Source: JANQMY01 sp965228775 (GTDB taxonomy: Bacteria > Pseudomonadota > Alphaproteobacteria > JANQMY01). From it: a DNA stretch of 64,000 bases. The stretch lies in NCBI GenBank assembly GCA_965228775.1, contig OZ245840.1, forward strand, positions 1,116,001 to 1,180,000, given 5' to 3'. A model generated the notes under the pieces. That model saw only the letters and a program-made list of their open reading frames with translations. It was not told the origin of the DNA and searched no databases. Made by a program: the position numbers and the translations under genes. Shown piece by piece: positions 1-9,845 of the stretch (positions within the stretch are counted from its first letter, which is position 1; each line of letters begins with the position of its first letter).

Positions 1-582
1 AAAGGCTTCGGGCTGTGCTTCATGCTCCGCGAAGTACATAAGCGTCGCGGACACCAACAGCAGCGACATCATCACCACAAGCGCGCCGAACAAGGCACGG
101 CGTTCTTCCACGAAGACATTGCGCAAGGTGACGAGCGCCGGTGAGAACCGCGCAAGCTTGAGCAATCGCACCAAACGAAAGAGTCGTAAGACGCGCAAGT
201 CGATGGTGAAAATGAAGGACAAATAAAACGGCAAGATCGCCAGAAGGTCGACGATCATGGCCGGCCGGCATGAAAACAGAAGGCGCGCTTTAATAGGGCC
301 AAATCGCTTCAACGGCGCATGTTCTCGGCAAACCCAAAGGCGCGCCACATATTCGACCGTGAAGATGAAGACCGAAATGACATTGAATGCTTCAAGCTGA
401 GGTCCATAGGCCGCATAGATTTCATCGACGGTCTCAGCGGAGAAGGCAATGGCATTGAGCAAGATCAGCGTCACCATGAACGCATCGAAAATGACGCTCT
501 CACGATCTTCGGTTTTGCCCGCTTCGAGAATAGTGAACAGGCGGTCTTTCAGCGGTTTACGGGATGGCGCGCCAGGTGTCAT
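1..582 (-). CDS. Voltage-gated ion channel protein, 3' end cut by window edge
   Basis: The frame is open for 194 codons from an ATG at 582 to the window edge and so was never closed by a stop. Hydrophobic segments follow one another as in a six-helix voltage-gated channel: about residues 28-44, 55-70 and 92-108, then an S4-like helix with an arginine or lysine every third position (LRVLRLFRLVRLLKLARF, about 110-127), then another helix near 145-160. The S4 pattern is what identifies the family (bacterial Kv-type potassium channel or ion-transport superfamily). The pore loop and selectivity filter would lie outside the window, so the ion is unknown. It lies 45 bases downstream of alaS on the same strand. 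Confidence 0.8.
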   Translation of the reverse strand, partial: MTPGAPSRKPLKDRLFTILEAGKTEDRESVIFDAFMVTLILLNAIAFSAETVDEIYAAYGPQLEAFNVISVFIFTVEYVARLWVCREHAPLKRFGPIKARLLFSCRPAMIVDLLAILPFYLSFIFTIDLRVLRLFRLVRLLKLARFSPALVTLRNVFVEERRALFGALVVMMSLLLVSATLMYFAEHEAQPEAF

Positions 583-627
583 GGACCATTGGGGCGGATG
601 CGCCCCTCGTCCTGAAAAGGCTCAGGC

Positions 628-3294
628 TCATACCGTTTCAAGCTGCTCACGGAGTGCCTCTTTTATGCCATTGAGGGCCGCTTCTAGTTGGTCGCCATTG
701 GGCCCGCCCGCTTGGGCCATGTCCGGCCGCCCACCGCCACCTTTACCGCCAACCAATCCGACGCCAGCACGTACAAGATCCACCGCGCTGACATTCGCCG
801 TAAGGTCTTCTGTCACGCCAACGGCCAGTGCGGCCTTACCCTCATTGGAACACCCAAGAGCCACGACCCCTGAGCCAAGTTTCTTTTTGGCTTCGTCGAT
901 CAAGCCGCGCAGCTCTTTGGGGATAGCCCCATCCACAACGCGCGCGATGATCTTTATGCTGCCGATTTCCTCCACCTCTTCAGCGGGACCGCTGCCGCCG
1001 CCGAGCGCGAGGGCTTTGCGCGCTTCTGCCAATTCACGTTCCAGCTTCTTGCGTTCGTCAAGCAGCGATGCCACGCGTGTGGGCAAATCTGCTGGCGTCG
1101 ATTTGAGGATAGATGCTGCCTCGCGGCCATAGCCCAGCATAGACTCGTAGTAGCTGCGCGCGCCTTCCCCGGTGACGGCCTCGATACGGCGCACGCCGGA
1201 AGAAACCGCACTCTCATTGATCACCTTGAAGAGAGCGATATTGCCGACGCGCGACACATGGGTGCCGCCGCACAATTCCACCGAATAGGGGCGAGACTCA
1301 TCCTGCAAATCGGCCCCCATGGTAAGCACACGAACTTCCTCGCCGTATTTCTCACCAAAGAGGGCCAGCGCACCAGCCTTGACCGCATCGTCAGGCGGCA
1401 TCAGGCGCGTTTCTACTTCGCCATTCTGCAAGATGACGCGATTGACCTCATCTTCCACGGCGGCGATTTGCTCCGGCGTCATTGCCTTTTGATGGCTGAA
1501 ATCAAAACGCAAGCGGTCTGGGCCAACGAAAGACCCTTTTTGGGTCACGTGATCTCCCAACACATTGCGAAGTGCTGCGTGCAGCAAGTGTGTGGCGGAG
1601 TGGTTGGAACGCGTGTGGGACCGCCTTGTATCGTCGACCTCCAGGAAAACGATATCGCCTTTGGAAAATGCGCCTGCCGTCACCTTTCCCACATGAACAT
1701 GAAGATCGCCCGCGGCTTTACGCGTATCCGACACGACAAACTCCGCGCCGTCATTCCCGCGGATCACACCGGTATCGCCAATCTGGCCGCCAGACTCCCC
1801 ATAAAAGGGCGTTTGATTGGTCACCAGGCTGGCTTCCGCGCCCGCCTCGATTTTATCGGTCAACGCCCCGCTCTCACTAAGCGCAACGACCTGCCCTTCG
1901 GATTCGGTCGCCGTGTAGCCAAGGAATTCCGTGGCGCCATTTTCCGATCGCACATCGAACCAGAAACTTTCATCCGCTGTTTCGCCCGATCCGGCCCATG
2001 CCGCGCGCGCCTCTGCACGCTGGCGCTCCATGGCCACATCGAACCCATCCTTGTCGACGCCGATGCCCCGATTGCGCAAAGCATCCTCGGTGAGATCCAG
2101 AGGAAACCCATAAGTATCGTAAAGCTTGAAGGCGAGTTCTCCGTCCAAACGGTCGCCTTCCTTCAGATCCCCCGCCGTCTCGTCCAGCAGCTTCAGGCCG
2201 CGTTCCAGCGTTTGGCGGAAACGTTCTTCTTCTAGTTTAAGGGTTTCAGAGATGAGCGTTTCCGCGCGGGCAAGATCCGGATAAGCAGTCCCCATTGTGC
2301 CCACCAGTGTGGGCACAAGCTTCCAAAGCAACGGTTCCGGCGCGCCGATCAAATGCGCGTGCCGCATGGCGCGGCGCATAATGCGGCGTAATACGTAACC
2401 ACGACCTTCATTGGCGGGCAGAACCCCGTCCGCAATCAGAAAACTCGATGACCGCAAATGGTCCGCGATGACCCGGTGACTGGTGGCGTGCTGATCTTCT
2501 GGCGCGACACTCGCCGCTTCGATAGACGCGCGGATGATGGTCTGAAACAGATCCGTGTCGTAATTGTCGTGTACGCCTTGGAGAACAGCCGCAATACGTT
2601 CGAGCCCCATGCCGGTATCGATCGATGGTTTCGGCAAATCGCGCCGCTCATCCTTCGTGACCTGATCATATTGCATGAAGACCAGGTTCCAGATTTCGAC
2701 AAACCGGTCACCATCCTCATCCGGGCTGCCTGGCGGACCGCCCGGAATGTTTTCACCATGATCGAAAAAGATTTCCGAACACGGACCGCAAGGCCCCGTT
2801 TCCCCCATGGACCAGAAATTATCACTGGTCGGTATACGAATGATCTTGCTGTCGGGAAAACCGCTGACTTTTTTCCAGATCGAAAAGGCCTCGTCGTCTT
2901 CCGCAAAGACGGTCACCACCAACCTGTCGGGAGAAATATCGAAGTCTTTGGTAATCAGGCGCCAGGCAAAATCGATCGCGCCCTCTTTGAAATAGTCCCC
3001 GAAGGAGAAATTCCCCAACATCTCGAAAAAGGTATGGTGCCGAGCCGTGTATCCCACATTGTCCAGATCGTTGTGCTTGCCGCCTGCGCGGACGCATTTC
3101 TGCGAGGACGCGGCGCGCACATAGTCACGTTTCTCGTGACCGGTAAAAACATTCTTGAACGGCACCATGCCCGCATTGGTAAACAACAAGGTCGGGTCAT
3201 TGCGCGGCACGAGCGGACCTGACGGCACGGCCGTATGCCCCTCATTCTCGAAGAATTTGAGGAAAGCCGTTCGAATCTCGTTCAAGGTAGACAT
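628..3294 (-). CDS. alaS: Alanyl-tRNA synthetase
   Basis: Charges tRNA-Ala with alanine in the cytoplasm. The 888-residue length fits the family (E. coli 876). The N-terminal class II catalytic core begins with the typical EIRTAFLKFFENEGHT segment. The editing domain carries the zinc-binding HSATHLLHAAL motif and the later CGGTH motif, and a C-terminal glycine-rich C-Ala domain ends the protein. The order cckA, recA, alaS on one strand is common in alphaproteobacteria. No promoter could be assigned in the 485-base gap upstream, which is full of palindromes. Confidence 0.98.
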   Translation of the reverse strand: MSTLNEIRTAFLKFFENEGHTAVPSGPLVPRNDPTLLFTNAGMVPFKNVFTGHEKRDYVRAASSQKCVRAGGKHNDLDNVGYTARHHTFFEMLGNFSFGDYFKEGAIDFAWRLITKDFDISPDRLVVTVFAEDDEAFSIWKKVSGFPDSKIIRIPTSDNFWSMGETGPCGPCSEIFFDHGENIPGGPPGSPDEDGDRFVEIWNLVFMQYDQVTKDERRDLPKPSIDTGMGLERIAAVLQGVHDNYDTDLFQTIIRASIEAASVAPEDQHATSHRVIADHLRSSSFLIADGVLPANEGRGYVLRRIMRRAMRHAHLIGAPEPLLWKLVPTLVGTMGTAYPDLARAETLISETLKLEEERFRQTLERGLKLLDETAGDLKEGDRLDGELAFKLYDTYGFPLDLTEDALRNRGIGVDKDGFDVAMERQRAEARAAWAGSGETADESFWFDVRSENGATEFLGYTATESEGQVVALSESGALTDKIEAGAEASLVTNQTPFYGESGGQIGDTGVIRGNDGAEFVVSDTRKAAGDLHVHVGKVTAGAFSKGDIVFLEVDDTRRSHTRSNHSATHLLHAALRNVLGDHVTQKGSFVGPDRLRFDFSHQKAMTPEQIAAVEDEVNRVILQNGEVETRLMPPDDAVKAGALALFGEKYGEEVRVLTMGADLQDESRPYSVELCGGTHVSRVGNIALFKVINESAVSSGVRRIEAVTGEGARSYYESMLGYGREAASILKSTPADLPTRVASLLDERKKLERELAEARKALALGGGSGPAEEVEEIGSIKIIARVVDGAIPKELRGLIDEAKKKLGSGVVALGCSNEGKAALAVGVTEDLTANVSAVDLVRAGVGLVGGKGGGGRPDMAQAGGPNGDQLEAALNGIKEALREQLETV

Positions 3295-3779
3295 AAGGTT
3301 ACATACCGCTTCTGCGTGCTGAAATCGATGGCCCCGGCGCGGCTTGTGAGATGGCTTTAGCTGGGACCATCAGAATACGGCTTTTACCCGGCGGAAAGAG
3401 GCTTTGTCCAGCCAACGGACCCCGCTTCGGAACCCTTTGCCCATCCCGAGCCATGGGCGCATGGGGTTCATCCAGATTCATCTGCACCCCCACCTAACTT
3501 CCCCTCGCGAGTGGGGCGAGGCGAAAACAAAAACGGGCCGCGTCGGGCCCCTGGGTCAATTTACAAAGTGGATCGGTCTGTGCCAATTCGAGGCGCTCCA
3601 TCAAAAGCGCCTCCCTCGGACGTGATCATACCATGAGGGGGATAGGATTGCATCCGACACGGAACGTCTTGCCACCATGCCAATGGATCCTGGGATCCAC
3701 ATAAGAAAGGCGCCGCCAACGAGTGACGACGCCCTAGAGCACACAGTCTAATTTTTCGATTACCCAACTTACCTTCCGT
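3295..3779. other. Intergenic stretch between recA and alaS with palindromes, no gene
   Basis: No credible coding frame was seen. The stretch contains an inverted repeat GAGGCGCT/AGCGCCTC (3590-3613), a short palindrome TGGATCC-tg-GGATCCA (3684-3699), and a 27-base block (3452-3478) that recurs almost unchanged at 59605-59631. The make-up resembles the repeat-rich gaps near 56 kb and 59.5 kb. Confidence 0.7.
3452..3478. repeat. Dispersed intergenic repeat, copy 1
   Basis: This 27-base block differs from the block at 59605-59631 at only two positions (a C/G and a G/A change). Both copies share the core CATGGGCGCATGGGGTT and both lie in repeat-rich intergenic DNA. Confidence 0.65.
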
Positions 3780-4883
3780 CTAAGCGCCGGCTTCCTTCAG
3801 CATATCTGCGTCATCCTCGCCATCGTCTTTCACGGCTTCGGATGGCGGGAGATCGGCCACCACAAGGCCGGCATTCTCGCGAACGGCCCGTTCGATGGTT
3901 TGAGCAATATCCGGGTTTTCCGCCAGGAAGGTCTTGGCATTTTCACGGCCTTGACCAATCCGCTGACTGTCATGGGAGTACCAAGCGCCGGACTTTTCGA
4001 TGACCCCGGCTTTCACGCCCAAATCGAGCAGCTCACCGGTCTTCGAAATACCTTCGCCATACATGATGTCGAACTCGATCATCTTGAAGGGCGGCGCAAC
4101 TTTGTTCTTCACCACTTTCACGCGGGTCTGGTTACCGACGACCTCATCCTTGTCCTTGATCGCGCCGATCCGGCGGATATCCAAACGAACCGAGGAGTAG
4201 AATTTCAGAGCATTCCCGCCGGTGGTGGTTTCAGGATTACCGAACATCACACCGATCTTCATGCGGATCTGGTTGATGAAGACCACCATACAGTTTGACC
4301 GGGAAATCGATCCCGTCAGCTTACGCAGCGCCTGGCTCATCAAGCGGGCTTGCAGGCCCGGCAACTGGTCGCCCATTTCGCCTTCCAGTTCGGCCCGCGG
4401 CGTCAGTGCAGCCACCGAGTCCACCACCACCACGTCACAAGCACCGGAGCGCACAAGCGTATCGGTGATTTCCAAGGCCTGTTCGCCTGTATCCGGCTGG
4501 GAAATCAGGAGTTCATTGATATCCACCCCAAGCTTCCGGGCATAGACCGGATCAAGCGCATGCTCCGCGTCCACAAAGGCACAAATACCGCCATTTTTCT
4601 GAGCTTCCGCCACGCAGTGCAGCGCCAGTGTGGTCTTACCGGATGATTCCGGCCCATAAATTTCAACCACCCGGCCGCGGGGCAATCCGCCAATGCCCAA
4701 GGCGATATCCAGGCCCAATGACCCGGTAGGGATGGATTCAATCTCGACGACCCCTTCGGCCCCGCCAAGTTTCATTACAGAACCTTTGCCAAATGCCCGC
4801 TCAATCTGGCTGAGCGCGGCATCAAGGGCCTTCTTTTTGTCCATGGAATCGCCTTCGACGAGTTTGACTACGTTTTTCGACAT
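3780..4883 (-). CDS. recA: Recombinase RecA
   Basis: DNA-dependent ATPase that forms filaments on single-stranded DNA, drives homologous recombination and triggers LexA self-cleavage. The Walker A motif GPESSGKTT lies near residue 75, and the conserved CAFVDAEHALDP and GGNALKFYSSVRLDIRR segments follow. The length of 367 is normal for alphaproteobacteria. The start used is MSKNVVKLVEGDSMDKKKALDAAL; the internal ATG at the second methionine, 13 codons in, is an alternative. A LexA-like box lies 54 bases upstream of the start. Confidence 0.98.
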   Translation of the reverse strand: MSKNVVKLVEGDSMDKKKALDAALSQIERAFGKGSVMKLGGAEGVVEIESIPTGSLGLDIALGIGGLPRGRVVEIYGPESSGKTTLALHCVAEAQKNGGICAFVDAEHALDPVYARKLGVDINELLISQPDTGEQALEITDTLVRSGACDVVVVDSVAALTPRAELEGEMGDQLPGLQARLMSQALRKLTGSISRSNCMVVFINQIRMKIGVMFGNPETTTGGNALKFYSSVRLDIRRIGAIKDKDEVVGNQTRVKVVKNKVAPPFKMIEFDIMYGEGISKTGELLDLGVKAGVIEKSGAWYSHDSQRIGQGRENAKTFLAENPDIAQTIERAVRENAGLVVADLPPSEAVKDDGEDDADMLKEAGA

Positions 4884-4936
4884 GGTGCCGGGCCCCTCTT
4901 ATTTCACAGCGGTGGAATCGATGCAACGGAGCCAAT

Positions 4937-4951
4937 GTACATGTTTTGTTC
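4937..4951 (-). promoter_or_regulatory. Probable LexA (SOS) box upstream of recA
   Basis: On the plus strand the site reads GTAC-ATGTTTT-GTTC, one mismatch from the alphaproteobacterial LexA consensus GTTC-N7-GTTC. It agrees at 13 of 15 positions with the perfect box in front of imuA (62232-62246), which supports a shared regulator. Two weaker look-alikes lie further upstream: GTTT-TTTGTTT-GTTC at 5005-5019 and GAAC-ATTGACA-AAAC near 5030-5044. Confidence 0.6.
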
Positions 4952-5070
4952 CGATTAGCAAGAGATCATTTAAATAATTGAAATATATATCAAAATCAGA
5001 ACATGTTTTTTGTTTGTTCCGCACAGGTCGAACATTGACAAAACGAGGCGCCAACGCGTTTTGCCAGGAA

Positions 5071-7656
5071 TCACCCGGCGGTCTTCATGACCTCTTTCAC
5101 CTTCTCCGCCAGCTGCTTCAGGCTGAACGGCTTGGGCAGGAAGGTGAATTCCTCTTCCGGGTCCAAATTCTTCTGGAAGGCATCTTCCGCATAGCCGGAA
5201 ATGAAGATGATCTTGGCGTCCGGGCAGAATTCTTTCGATTCCCGCACAAGGGTGGGCCCATCCATTTCCGGCATCACCACATCACTGATGACGAGATCGA
5301 TCTCGGCACCCTGCTCGCGCATCAGGTCCAGCGCAATATCGCCATTTGGCGCCTCAAGCACCGTATAGCCGCGTGTCGACAACGCCCGGGAGGCAAAGGA
5401 CCGCACGGCCTCTTCGTCTTCCACCAGCAGAATTTTGCCCATGCCCGTGAGGTCCCGCTTGGCCAGGCTTTCCGGCGTGGGGGCGGCCTCGGTTTCCACC
5501 TTTTCGGCTTCCACATGCAGCGGCAAATAGATCTTGAAGGCAGTGCCCTTCCCAACCGTGCTTTCCGGGAAAATAAATCCACCCGTCTGCTTCACCACAC
5601 CATAGACCATGGAGAGGCCAAGGCCGGTTCCCTGGCCCACTTCTTTGGTTGTGAAAAACGGTTCGAAGATTTTGCCCAGATCTTCTTTCGCAATGCCGGT
5701 TCCCGTGTCGGCCACTTCGATCATCACATAGTCCGCCGCCGGCATAAGGGCGTGGCCGAGCTTGCCCGCCTGCTCCTTCGAGATATTCTCTGTACGAATT
5801 GTCACTGTACCGCCATCGGGCATGGCATCGCGGGCATTGACGCACAGATTGATGATCGCTTGTTCGAATTGACCTTCGTCGATTTTTACCTGGCCTAGGT
5901 CGCGATCGTGTTTGATGTCGAGCGACACGTTCTCGCCCAGCAGCCGCTTCAGCAAATCCTTCAAATCGGCAATCGTGTCCGGCAACCACAACACGCTGGG
6001 GCGCAAGGTTTGCTGGCGGGAAAAGGCCAGCAAATGGCGCACCAAATTGGCCGCGCGATTGGCGTTCTGCTTAATCTGCATAATATCCGCGAATGACGGA
6101 TCGCCAGGCTGATGCTTGGCAAGAAGAAGGTCGCAAAAGCCGATCATGGCTGTCAGCATGTTGTTGAAATCATGCGCGACGCCACCGGCAAGCTGCCCGA
6201 CCGCCTGCATTTTTTGGGACTGCGCGAATTGCACCTCTAGGGTCTTTTGTTCCGTGGTGTCGATCAAATAGACAATTGCCGCCGTATCATCCGCCGCGTC
6301 CGGGTCGACCGCCCCCGGCAAGATCGATACTTGGCTGAACATGTCGCGCTGAGTGCTGAGCCGCAATTCACCAGGCAAATGCGACGCGTCCCCGTTGCAC
6401 GCTGCGTCGAACGCCGACTGAACATCACTTTGAAACCCATCGTCGAAGAGCCCCATCAGAAGCTTGCCCGCCGCCGCATTGTCCCCCACCAGTGTCCGGC
6501 AGGCGGCGTTGGAGTGAGTTATCTTGCCTGTCGTATCGACCCAGGCGATGGCAATGGGCGCATTCTCAAGCACGTCAGCGGAAACTGCCGGACGCGAGGT
6601 CGGTATCGCCGCGGCATTCCCCTTTGCCGGTTCTGCTTGAACCAGCGCGATCCGGTTTTCTGCGTTTTCCCTATCCGGTACGATCATCACCGTTAGGTCT
6701 GCCGGGCCCGATTGAGTTGCCGAAAGCTGGGCTCTAAATACAGTTTGGCTTTCCTGCCCCTGAATGCCCTTCAGGCCAGGAAATAAATCCTGCCAAGCAG
6801 AGCCCAGTACTTGGTCATCATTCGCTGACTGGTTCAGCAGATCCCGCAAACGGTCATTCAGCCCTGTCACTTTCCCTTCAGCATCAAAAGCAAAACAGGG
6901 AATGGCCTGGTTTTCGAGCCAATGATCGGTGGTGGTGGGCGCTTTTTCGTCTTGCGCGCCGCTCACCTCACCCAGATCCGTTACCTGCCAGAGAAACATT
7001 GCTTCCTCTCGGCCAGCCCGCTGATCCAATTCCTGGTTTTCAATCCCTGCGCCAATGGGGCGTACTGAAATCCGAACCCGTCTACGCTGGCCACCTTCTT
7101 CAGGCAGAACAACGGTTTCCGCCGCATCACCACCGTCCAAAACATTCCTCGATAGGCGATACAGCGGGCCCGACACTTCAGGATACCCTGCAAACACACG
7201 GTCGAGGGGCAGCAAGCGGTCCATGGCGCCATCCATCGCCGAAGACCCCATCAAGGTACGGTAGGCGGGGTTGGCATAGAGCACCGCGCCATCGCCCCGC
7301 ATGATGATCAGAGCGTCCGGAGAGGACTCTCCCAGCGCTCGCAACAAATCTCGCGTGGCCAGGCGCTGAGCCCCACCAACGGATACTTTTCCAGAGGCGA
7401 AGAAGGCCAGCAGCGTGACGCCCAAGACCACAATACCGCCCAGAAAGACGCCGCCCGCAGCACCCGTCTCATCAACGGCTGAAAAGGCAGCAAATGCGAT
7501 GATGGCCACAATGGCAAGAGCCGCCGCGGCCCAATAATAGGGCCTGCCGCCGCGCTGTTCTCCGAACAATTCAAGGCTGTTGAACACCGTGGTTCCCCTG
7601 TTTTCTTCCGGCGCTATGCCAATGGCTGGCTCGCCTTGTTTTGCCGCCTCATCCAC
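5071..7656 (-). CDS. cckA: Cell-cycle hybrid histidine kinase CckA
   Basis: Membrane hybrid kinase/phosphatase that in Caulobacter feeds phosphate through ChpT to the master regulator CtrA. Two transmembrane helices (about 41-60 and 67-88) are followed by PAS-like regions, a HisKA segment with the CckA signature GVAHDFNNMLTAMIGFCDLLL around residue 495, an HATPase domain with DTGTGI and GQGTGLGLSMVYG, and a C-terminal receiver domain starting at GKILLVEDEEAV with phospho-acceptor region SDVVMPEMDG. At 861 residues it is slightly longer than the Caulobacter protein. A CtrA-like TTAACCAT site lies just upstream, suggesting feedback control of the kinase by its own target. Confidence 0.95.
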   Translation of the reverse strand: MDEAAKQGEPAIGIAPEENRGTTVFNSLELFGEQRGGRPYYWAAAALAIVAIIAFAAFSAVDETGAAGGVFLGGIVVLGVTLLAFFASGKVSVGGAQRLATRDLLRALGESSPDALIIMRGDGAVLYANPAYRTLMGSSAMDGAMDRLLPLDRVFAGYPEVSGPLYRLSRNVLDGGDAAETVVLPEEGGQRRRVRISVRPIGAGIENQELDQRAGREEAMFLWQVTDLGEVSGAQDEKAPTTTDHWLENQAIPCFAFDAEGKVTGLNDRLRDLLNQSANDDQVLGSAWQDLFPGLKGIQGQESQTVFRAQLSATQSGPADLTVMIVPDRENAENRIALVQAEPAKGNAAAIPTSRPAVSADVLENAPIAIAWVDTTGKITHSNAACRTLVGDNAAAGKLLMGLFDDGFQSDVQSAFDAACNGDASHLPGELRLSTQRDMFSQVSILPGAVDPDAADDTAAIVYLIDTTEQKTLEVQFAQSQKMQAVGQLAGGVAHDFNNMLTAMIGFCDLLLAKHQPGDPSFADIMQIKQNANRAANLVRHLLAFSRQQTLRPSVLWLPDTIADLKDLLKRLLGENVSLDIKHDRDLGQVKIDEGQFEQAIINLCVNARDAMPDGGTVTIRTENISKEQAGKLGHALMPAADYVMIEVADTGTGIAKEDLGKIFEPFFTTKEVGQGTGLGLSMVYGVVKQTGGFIFPESTVGKGTAFKIYLPLHVEAEKVETEAAPTPESLAKRDLTGMGKILLVEDEEAVRSFASRALSTRGYTVLEAPNGDIALDLMREQGAEIDLVISDVVMPEMDGPTLVRESKEFCPDAKIIFISGYAEDAFQKNLDPEEEFTFLPKPFSLKQLAEKVKEVMKTAG

Positions 7657-7667
7657 GATTCTTACTT

Positions 7668-7685
7668 ATGGTTAAAAAACCTTAA
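7668..7685 (-). promoter_or_regulatory. CtrA-like site upstream of cckA
   Basis: On the minus strand the site reads TTAA-N6-TTAACCAT. TTAACCAT is the extended CtrA half-site; spacing is 6 rather than 7. It sits 12 bases upstream of the cckA start and overlaps the flhB stop codon. Confidence 0.55.
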
Positions 7686-8767
7686 CGACTCCTTGCACCA
7701 GCCCGATTGGCGTTCTTTTGCATTACATAACTAATCACGGCCGCCACAGCCTTGTAGTGATCCGGCGCTATTTCCTCACCCATATCCACTGACGCATGGA
7801 GCGATCGGGCAAGCGGCGGATTTTCGACAATGGGCACATCATGTTCGTCTGCCATTTCGCGAATGCGCAAGGCCACTGCGTCAATCCCTTTCGCCACACA
7901 GACCGGCGCATGCATTGTGCCCGATTCGTAGCGCAGTGCGACCGCATAATGGGTCGGGTTGGTGATCACCACGGATGCCGTCGGCACTTCCGCCATCATC
8001 CGGAAACGGGCCCGCTCCATCCGGACCTGCCGCAGACGCGCCTTTACGGTGGGGTCCCCTTCCATCTGCTTGTGTTCGTCCTTCACCTCTTGTTTGGTCA
8101 TGCGCTGGCGTTTGGTGAATTCGAACTGCTGATACGCGAAATCGAGAATGGCGATAACGGCCAAAACCGCCAAAACGCCGCCCATCATGCGCAGCGCAAG
8201 CTTTTCGATCGCGATGAGCGTATCCGTGAGCTCGAACCGCAAAATCGTCATGAGCAGCTCTTGCTCGGTCGCCACAATGAGCGTTGCGATCAGACCAACC
8301 AGTGTAAGCTTGGCGATGCCTTTGGCGAAGTTCACCAAGGCAGTGGATCCAAAGATCCGCTTAAAGCCGCTCATGGGCGAGATCTTCTCAAGCTTCGGCT
8401 TCATTTTTTCAGTGGTGAAGACCGGCTGGTGCTGGATCATATTCCCAAGAAGCGCCGCAAGGATGAACAAGCCGAGCGGAAAAGACAGGGCGGCAATCAG
8501 ATCGAAAATCAAAATCCGGGCAGCTTCGACGATATGCTGGCCGTCCATCGGGATGAGATGGGGCGCCTCCAAGTAAGGCCTCAGGGCTGCGGTAAGTTTG
8601 GCACTGGTACCATCCACCATAAATGCCAGAGCTGCCGTTCCGGCCGCCAGAATGAACCAATTGGAGATCTCTTGCGACTTGGCGACATCGCCTTTTTCTT
8701 GAGCATCCTGCAGCCGTTTCGCAGTGGGTTCTTCTGTCTTTTGACTTTCATCTGGCTTATCGCTCAC
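7682..8767 (-). CDS. flhB: Flagellar export apparatus protein FlhB
   Basis: Inner-membrane component of the flagellar type III export gate and substrate-specificity switch. The N-terminal half has four hydrophobic segments (about 35-50, 85-110, 145-167 and 192-212). The cytoplasmic domain carries the autocleavage motif NPTH at residues 270-273, followed by YAVALRY. The 361-residue length is normal. It is the last gene of the minus-strand run flgB-flgC-fliE-fliQ-fliR-flhB and is separated from fliR by only 3 bases. Confidence 0.97.
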   Translation of the reverse strand: MSDKPDESQKTEEPTAKRLQDAQEKGDVAKSQEISNWFILAAGTAALAFMVDGTSAKLTAALRPYLEAPHLIPMDGQHIVEAARILIFDLIAALSFPLGLFILAALLGNMIQHQPVFTTEKMKPKLEKISPMSGFKRIFGSTALVNFAKGIAKLTLVGLIATLIVATEQELLMTILRFELTDTLIAIEKLALRMMGGVLAVLAVIAILDFAYQQFEFTKRQRMTKQEVKDEHKQMEGDPTVKARLRQVRMERARFRMMAEVPTASVVITNPTHYAVALRYESGTMHAPVCVAKGIDAVALRIREMADEHDVPIVENPPLARSLHASVDMGEEIAPDHYKAVAAVISYVMQKNANRAGARSR

Positions 8768-8770
8768 GAA

Positions 8771-9544
8771 TTACACCGTAAACAGACTAAGTGTCTGCTC
8801 CACGTGTTCGAGAAACCAGATCATGATGGCACTGAGCGTCATCGCCAGAATGAGAAAGCCTGCCAGCAAGTTTGCCGGGATGGCCACAAAAAAGATCTGA
8901 ACTTGCGGCATAAGCTTTGCCAACACGCCAAGGCCCAGATTGAATATCAACGCAAATGCTATCAGGGGCGCTGCCATCTGGATGGCAAGTTTGAACGTCC
9001 CGGCGACCGTTGCCGTTACCATCGCAGCGAAGTCTCCAACCGGTATCGCCGCACCGGGCGCAAACATGGTGTAGCTGTCGCGCATGGCCGCGATCATCAG
9101 ATGGTGCATGTCCGTTGCGAAAATCAGCGTGATGCCCAAGATCGATAAGAACGTCGCCAGCAAAGCACTTTGAATGCCTTGTGTAGGGTCGAAATTCTGC
9201 GCGAATGCCAGACTGGTTTGGAAACCCATGGTGAAACCGGCCGTATGAAGGGCCGCCATGATCAAACGCGCCGCCCCGGCGATGAAGATACCGACGATAA
9301 ATTCCGTTCCGAACAGATAAAACATTCCGGCCACAGTTGCGGGCTGTGGGGGATATGTACCTGCGACCAGCGGCACCATAACGAATGTGATCGTCAAGGC
9401 AATCATCAGCCGTATGCGGACGGAAACGGTCGATTCGCTAAACGCCGGAAAGACCATCATCATCGTACCTAGCCGCATGAATACAGCTAAGAAAATGTAT
9501 GGCTGGTAGATAAGGTCGTCTAGGAATGTAAGCGGGATCTGCAC
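8771..9544 (-). CDS. fliR: Flagellar export apparatus protein FliR
   Basis: Polytopic membrane protein of the export gate core (FliP-FliQ-FliR). The 257 residues contain about six hydrophobic helices and typical FliR features: FMRLGTMMMVFPAF near the N-terminus and PLIAFALIFNLGLGVLAKLMPQ (abridged here) near residue 200. The start appears to be GTG. fliQ lies just upstream and flhB just downstream, as in many flagellar operons. Confidence 0.96.
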   Translation of the reverse strand: MQIPLTFLDDLIYQPYIFLAVFMRLGTMMMVFPAFSESTVSVRIRLMIALTITFVMVPLVAGTYPPQPATVAGMFYLFGTEFIVGIFIAGAARLIMAALHTAGFTMGFQTSLAFAQNFDPTQGIQSALLATFLSILGITLIFATDMHHLMIAAMRDSYTMFAPGAAIPVGDFAAMVTATVAGTFKLAIQMAAPLIAFALIFNLGLGVLAKLMPQVQIFFVAIPANLLAGFLILAMTLSAIMIWFLEHVEQTLSLFTV

Positions 9545-9551
9545 GCGCCCA

Positions 9552-9821
9552 CTATGCTCCGAATCCCGCTATCTGGGCCATCAATCGGGCGGAAAAATCA
9601 CCGAGCATCTGCCCCATATAGGGCAGCATAATCAAGAGCGCAAAGAAGATGGCGATAATTCTGGGCACAAACACAAGCGTCATCTCTTGCACCTGTGTCA
9701 GGGCTTGCAGAAGCGCAATTGCCAAACCGATCACCAGGGCAAGGACCATCATTGGGCCCGCTATCCACAGCAATACCCAGATCGCCTCCCGGGCTATATC
9801 TAAGACTTCCCCACCTGTCAC
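9552..9821 (-). CDS. fliQ: Flagellar export apparatus protein FliQ
   Basis: Small two-helix membrane protein of the export gate. The GTG at 9821 is preferred over a TTG four codons upstream because it gives the usual start (MTGGEVLDIAREAIW), a GGGGG ribosome-binding sequence 5 bases upstream, and the usual length of 89 residues. Hydrophobic helices span about 14-38 and 53-75. It lies between fliE and fliR. Confidence 0.95.
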   Translation of the reverse strand: MTGGEVLDIAREAIWVLLWIAGPMMVLALVIGLAIALLQALTQVQEMTLVFVPRIIAIFFALLIMLPYMGQMLGDFSARLMAQIAGFGA

Positions 9822-9845
9822 TTCGACCCCCAAACATTCTTGTTA

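Noticed and set aside
1258..2235. 325-codon plus-strand frame inside alaS
   Set aside because: Lies opposite clear AlaS domains and shows no family resemblance.
5005..5044. Additional LexA boxes upstream of recA
   Set aside because: They each deviate from the consensus and sit far upstream; only the 4937 site resembles the imuA box well enough to report.
7796..9148. 450-codon plus-strand frame opposite flhB and fliR
   Set aside because: The translation is rich in His, Arg and Cys and lacks domains; the minus strand has clear export-gate proteins.
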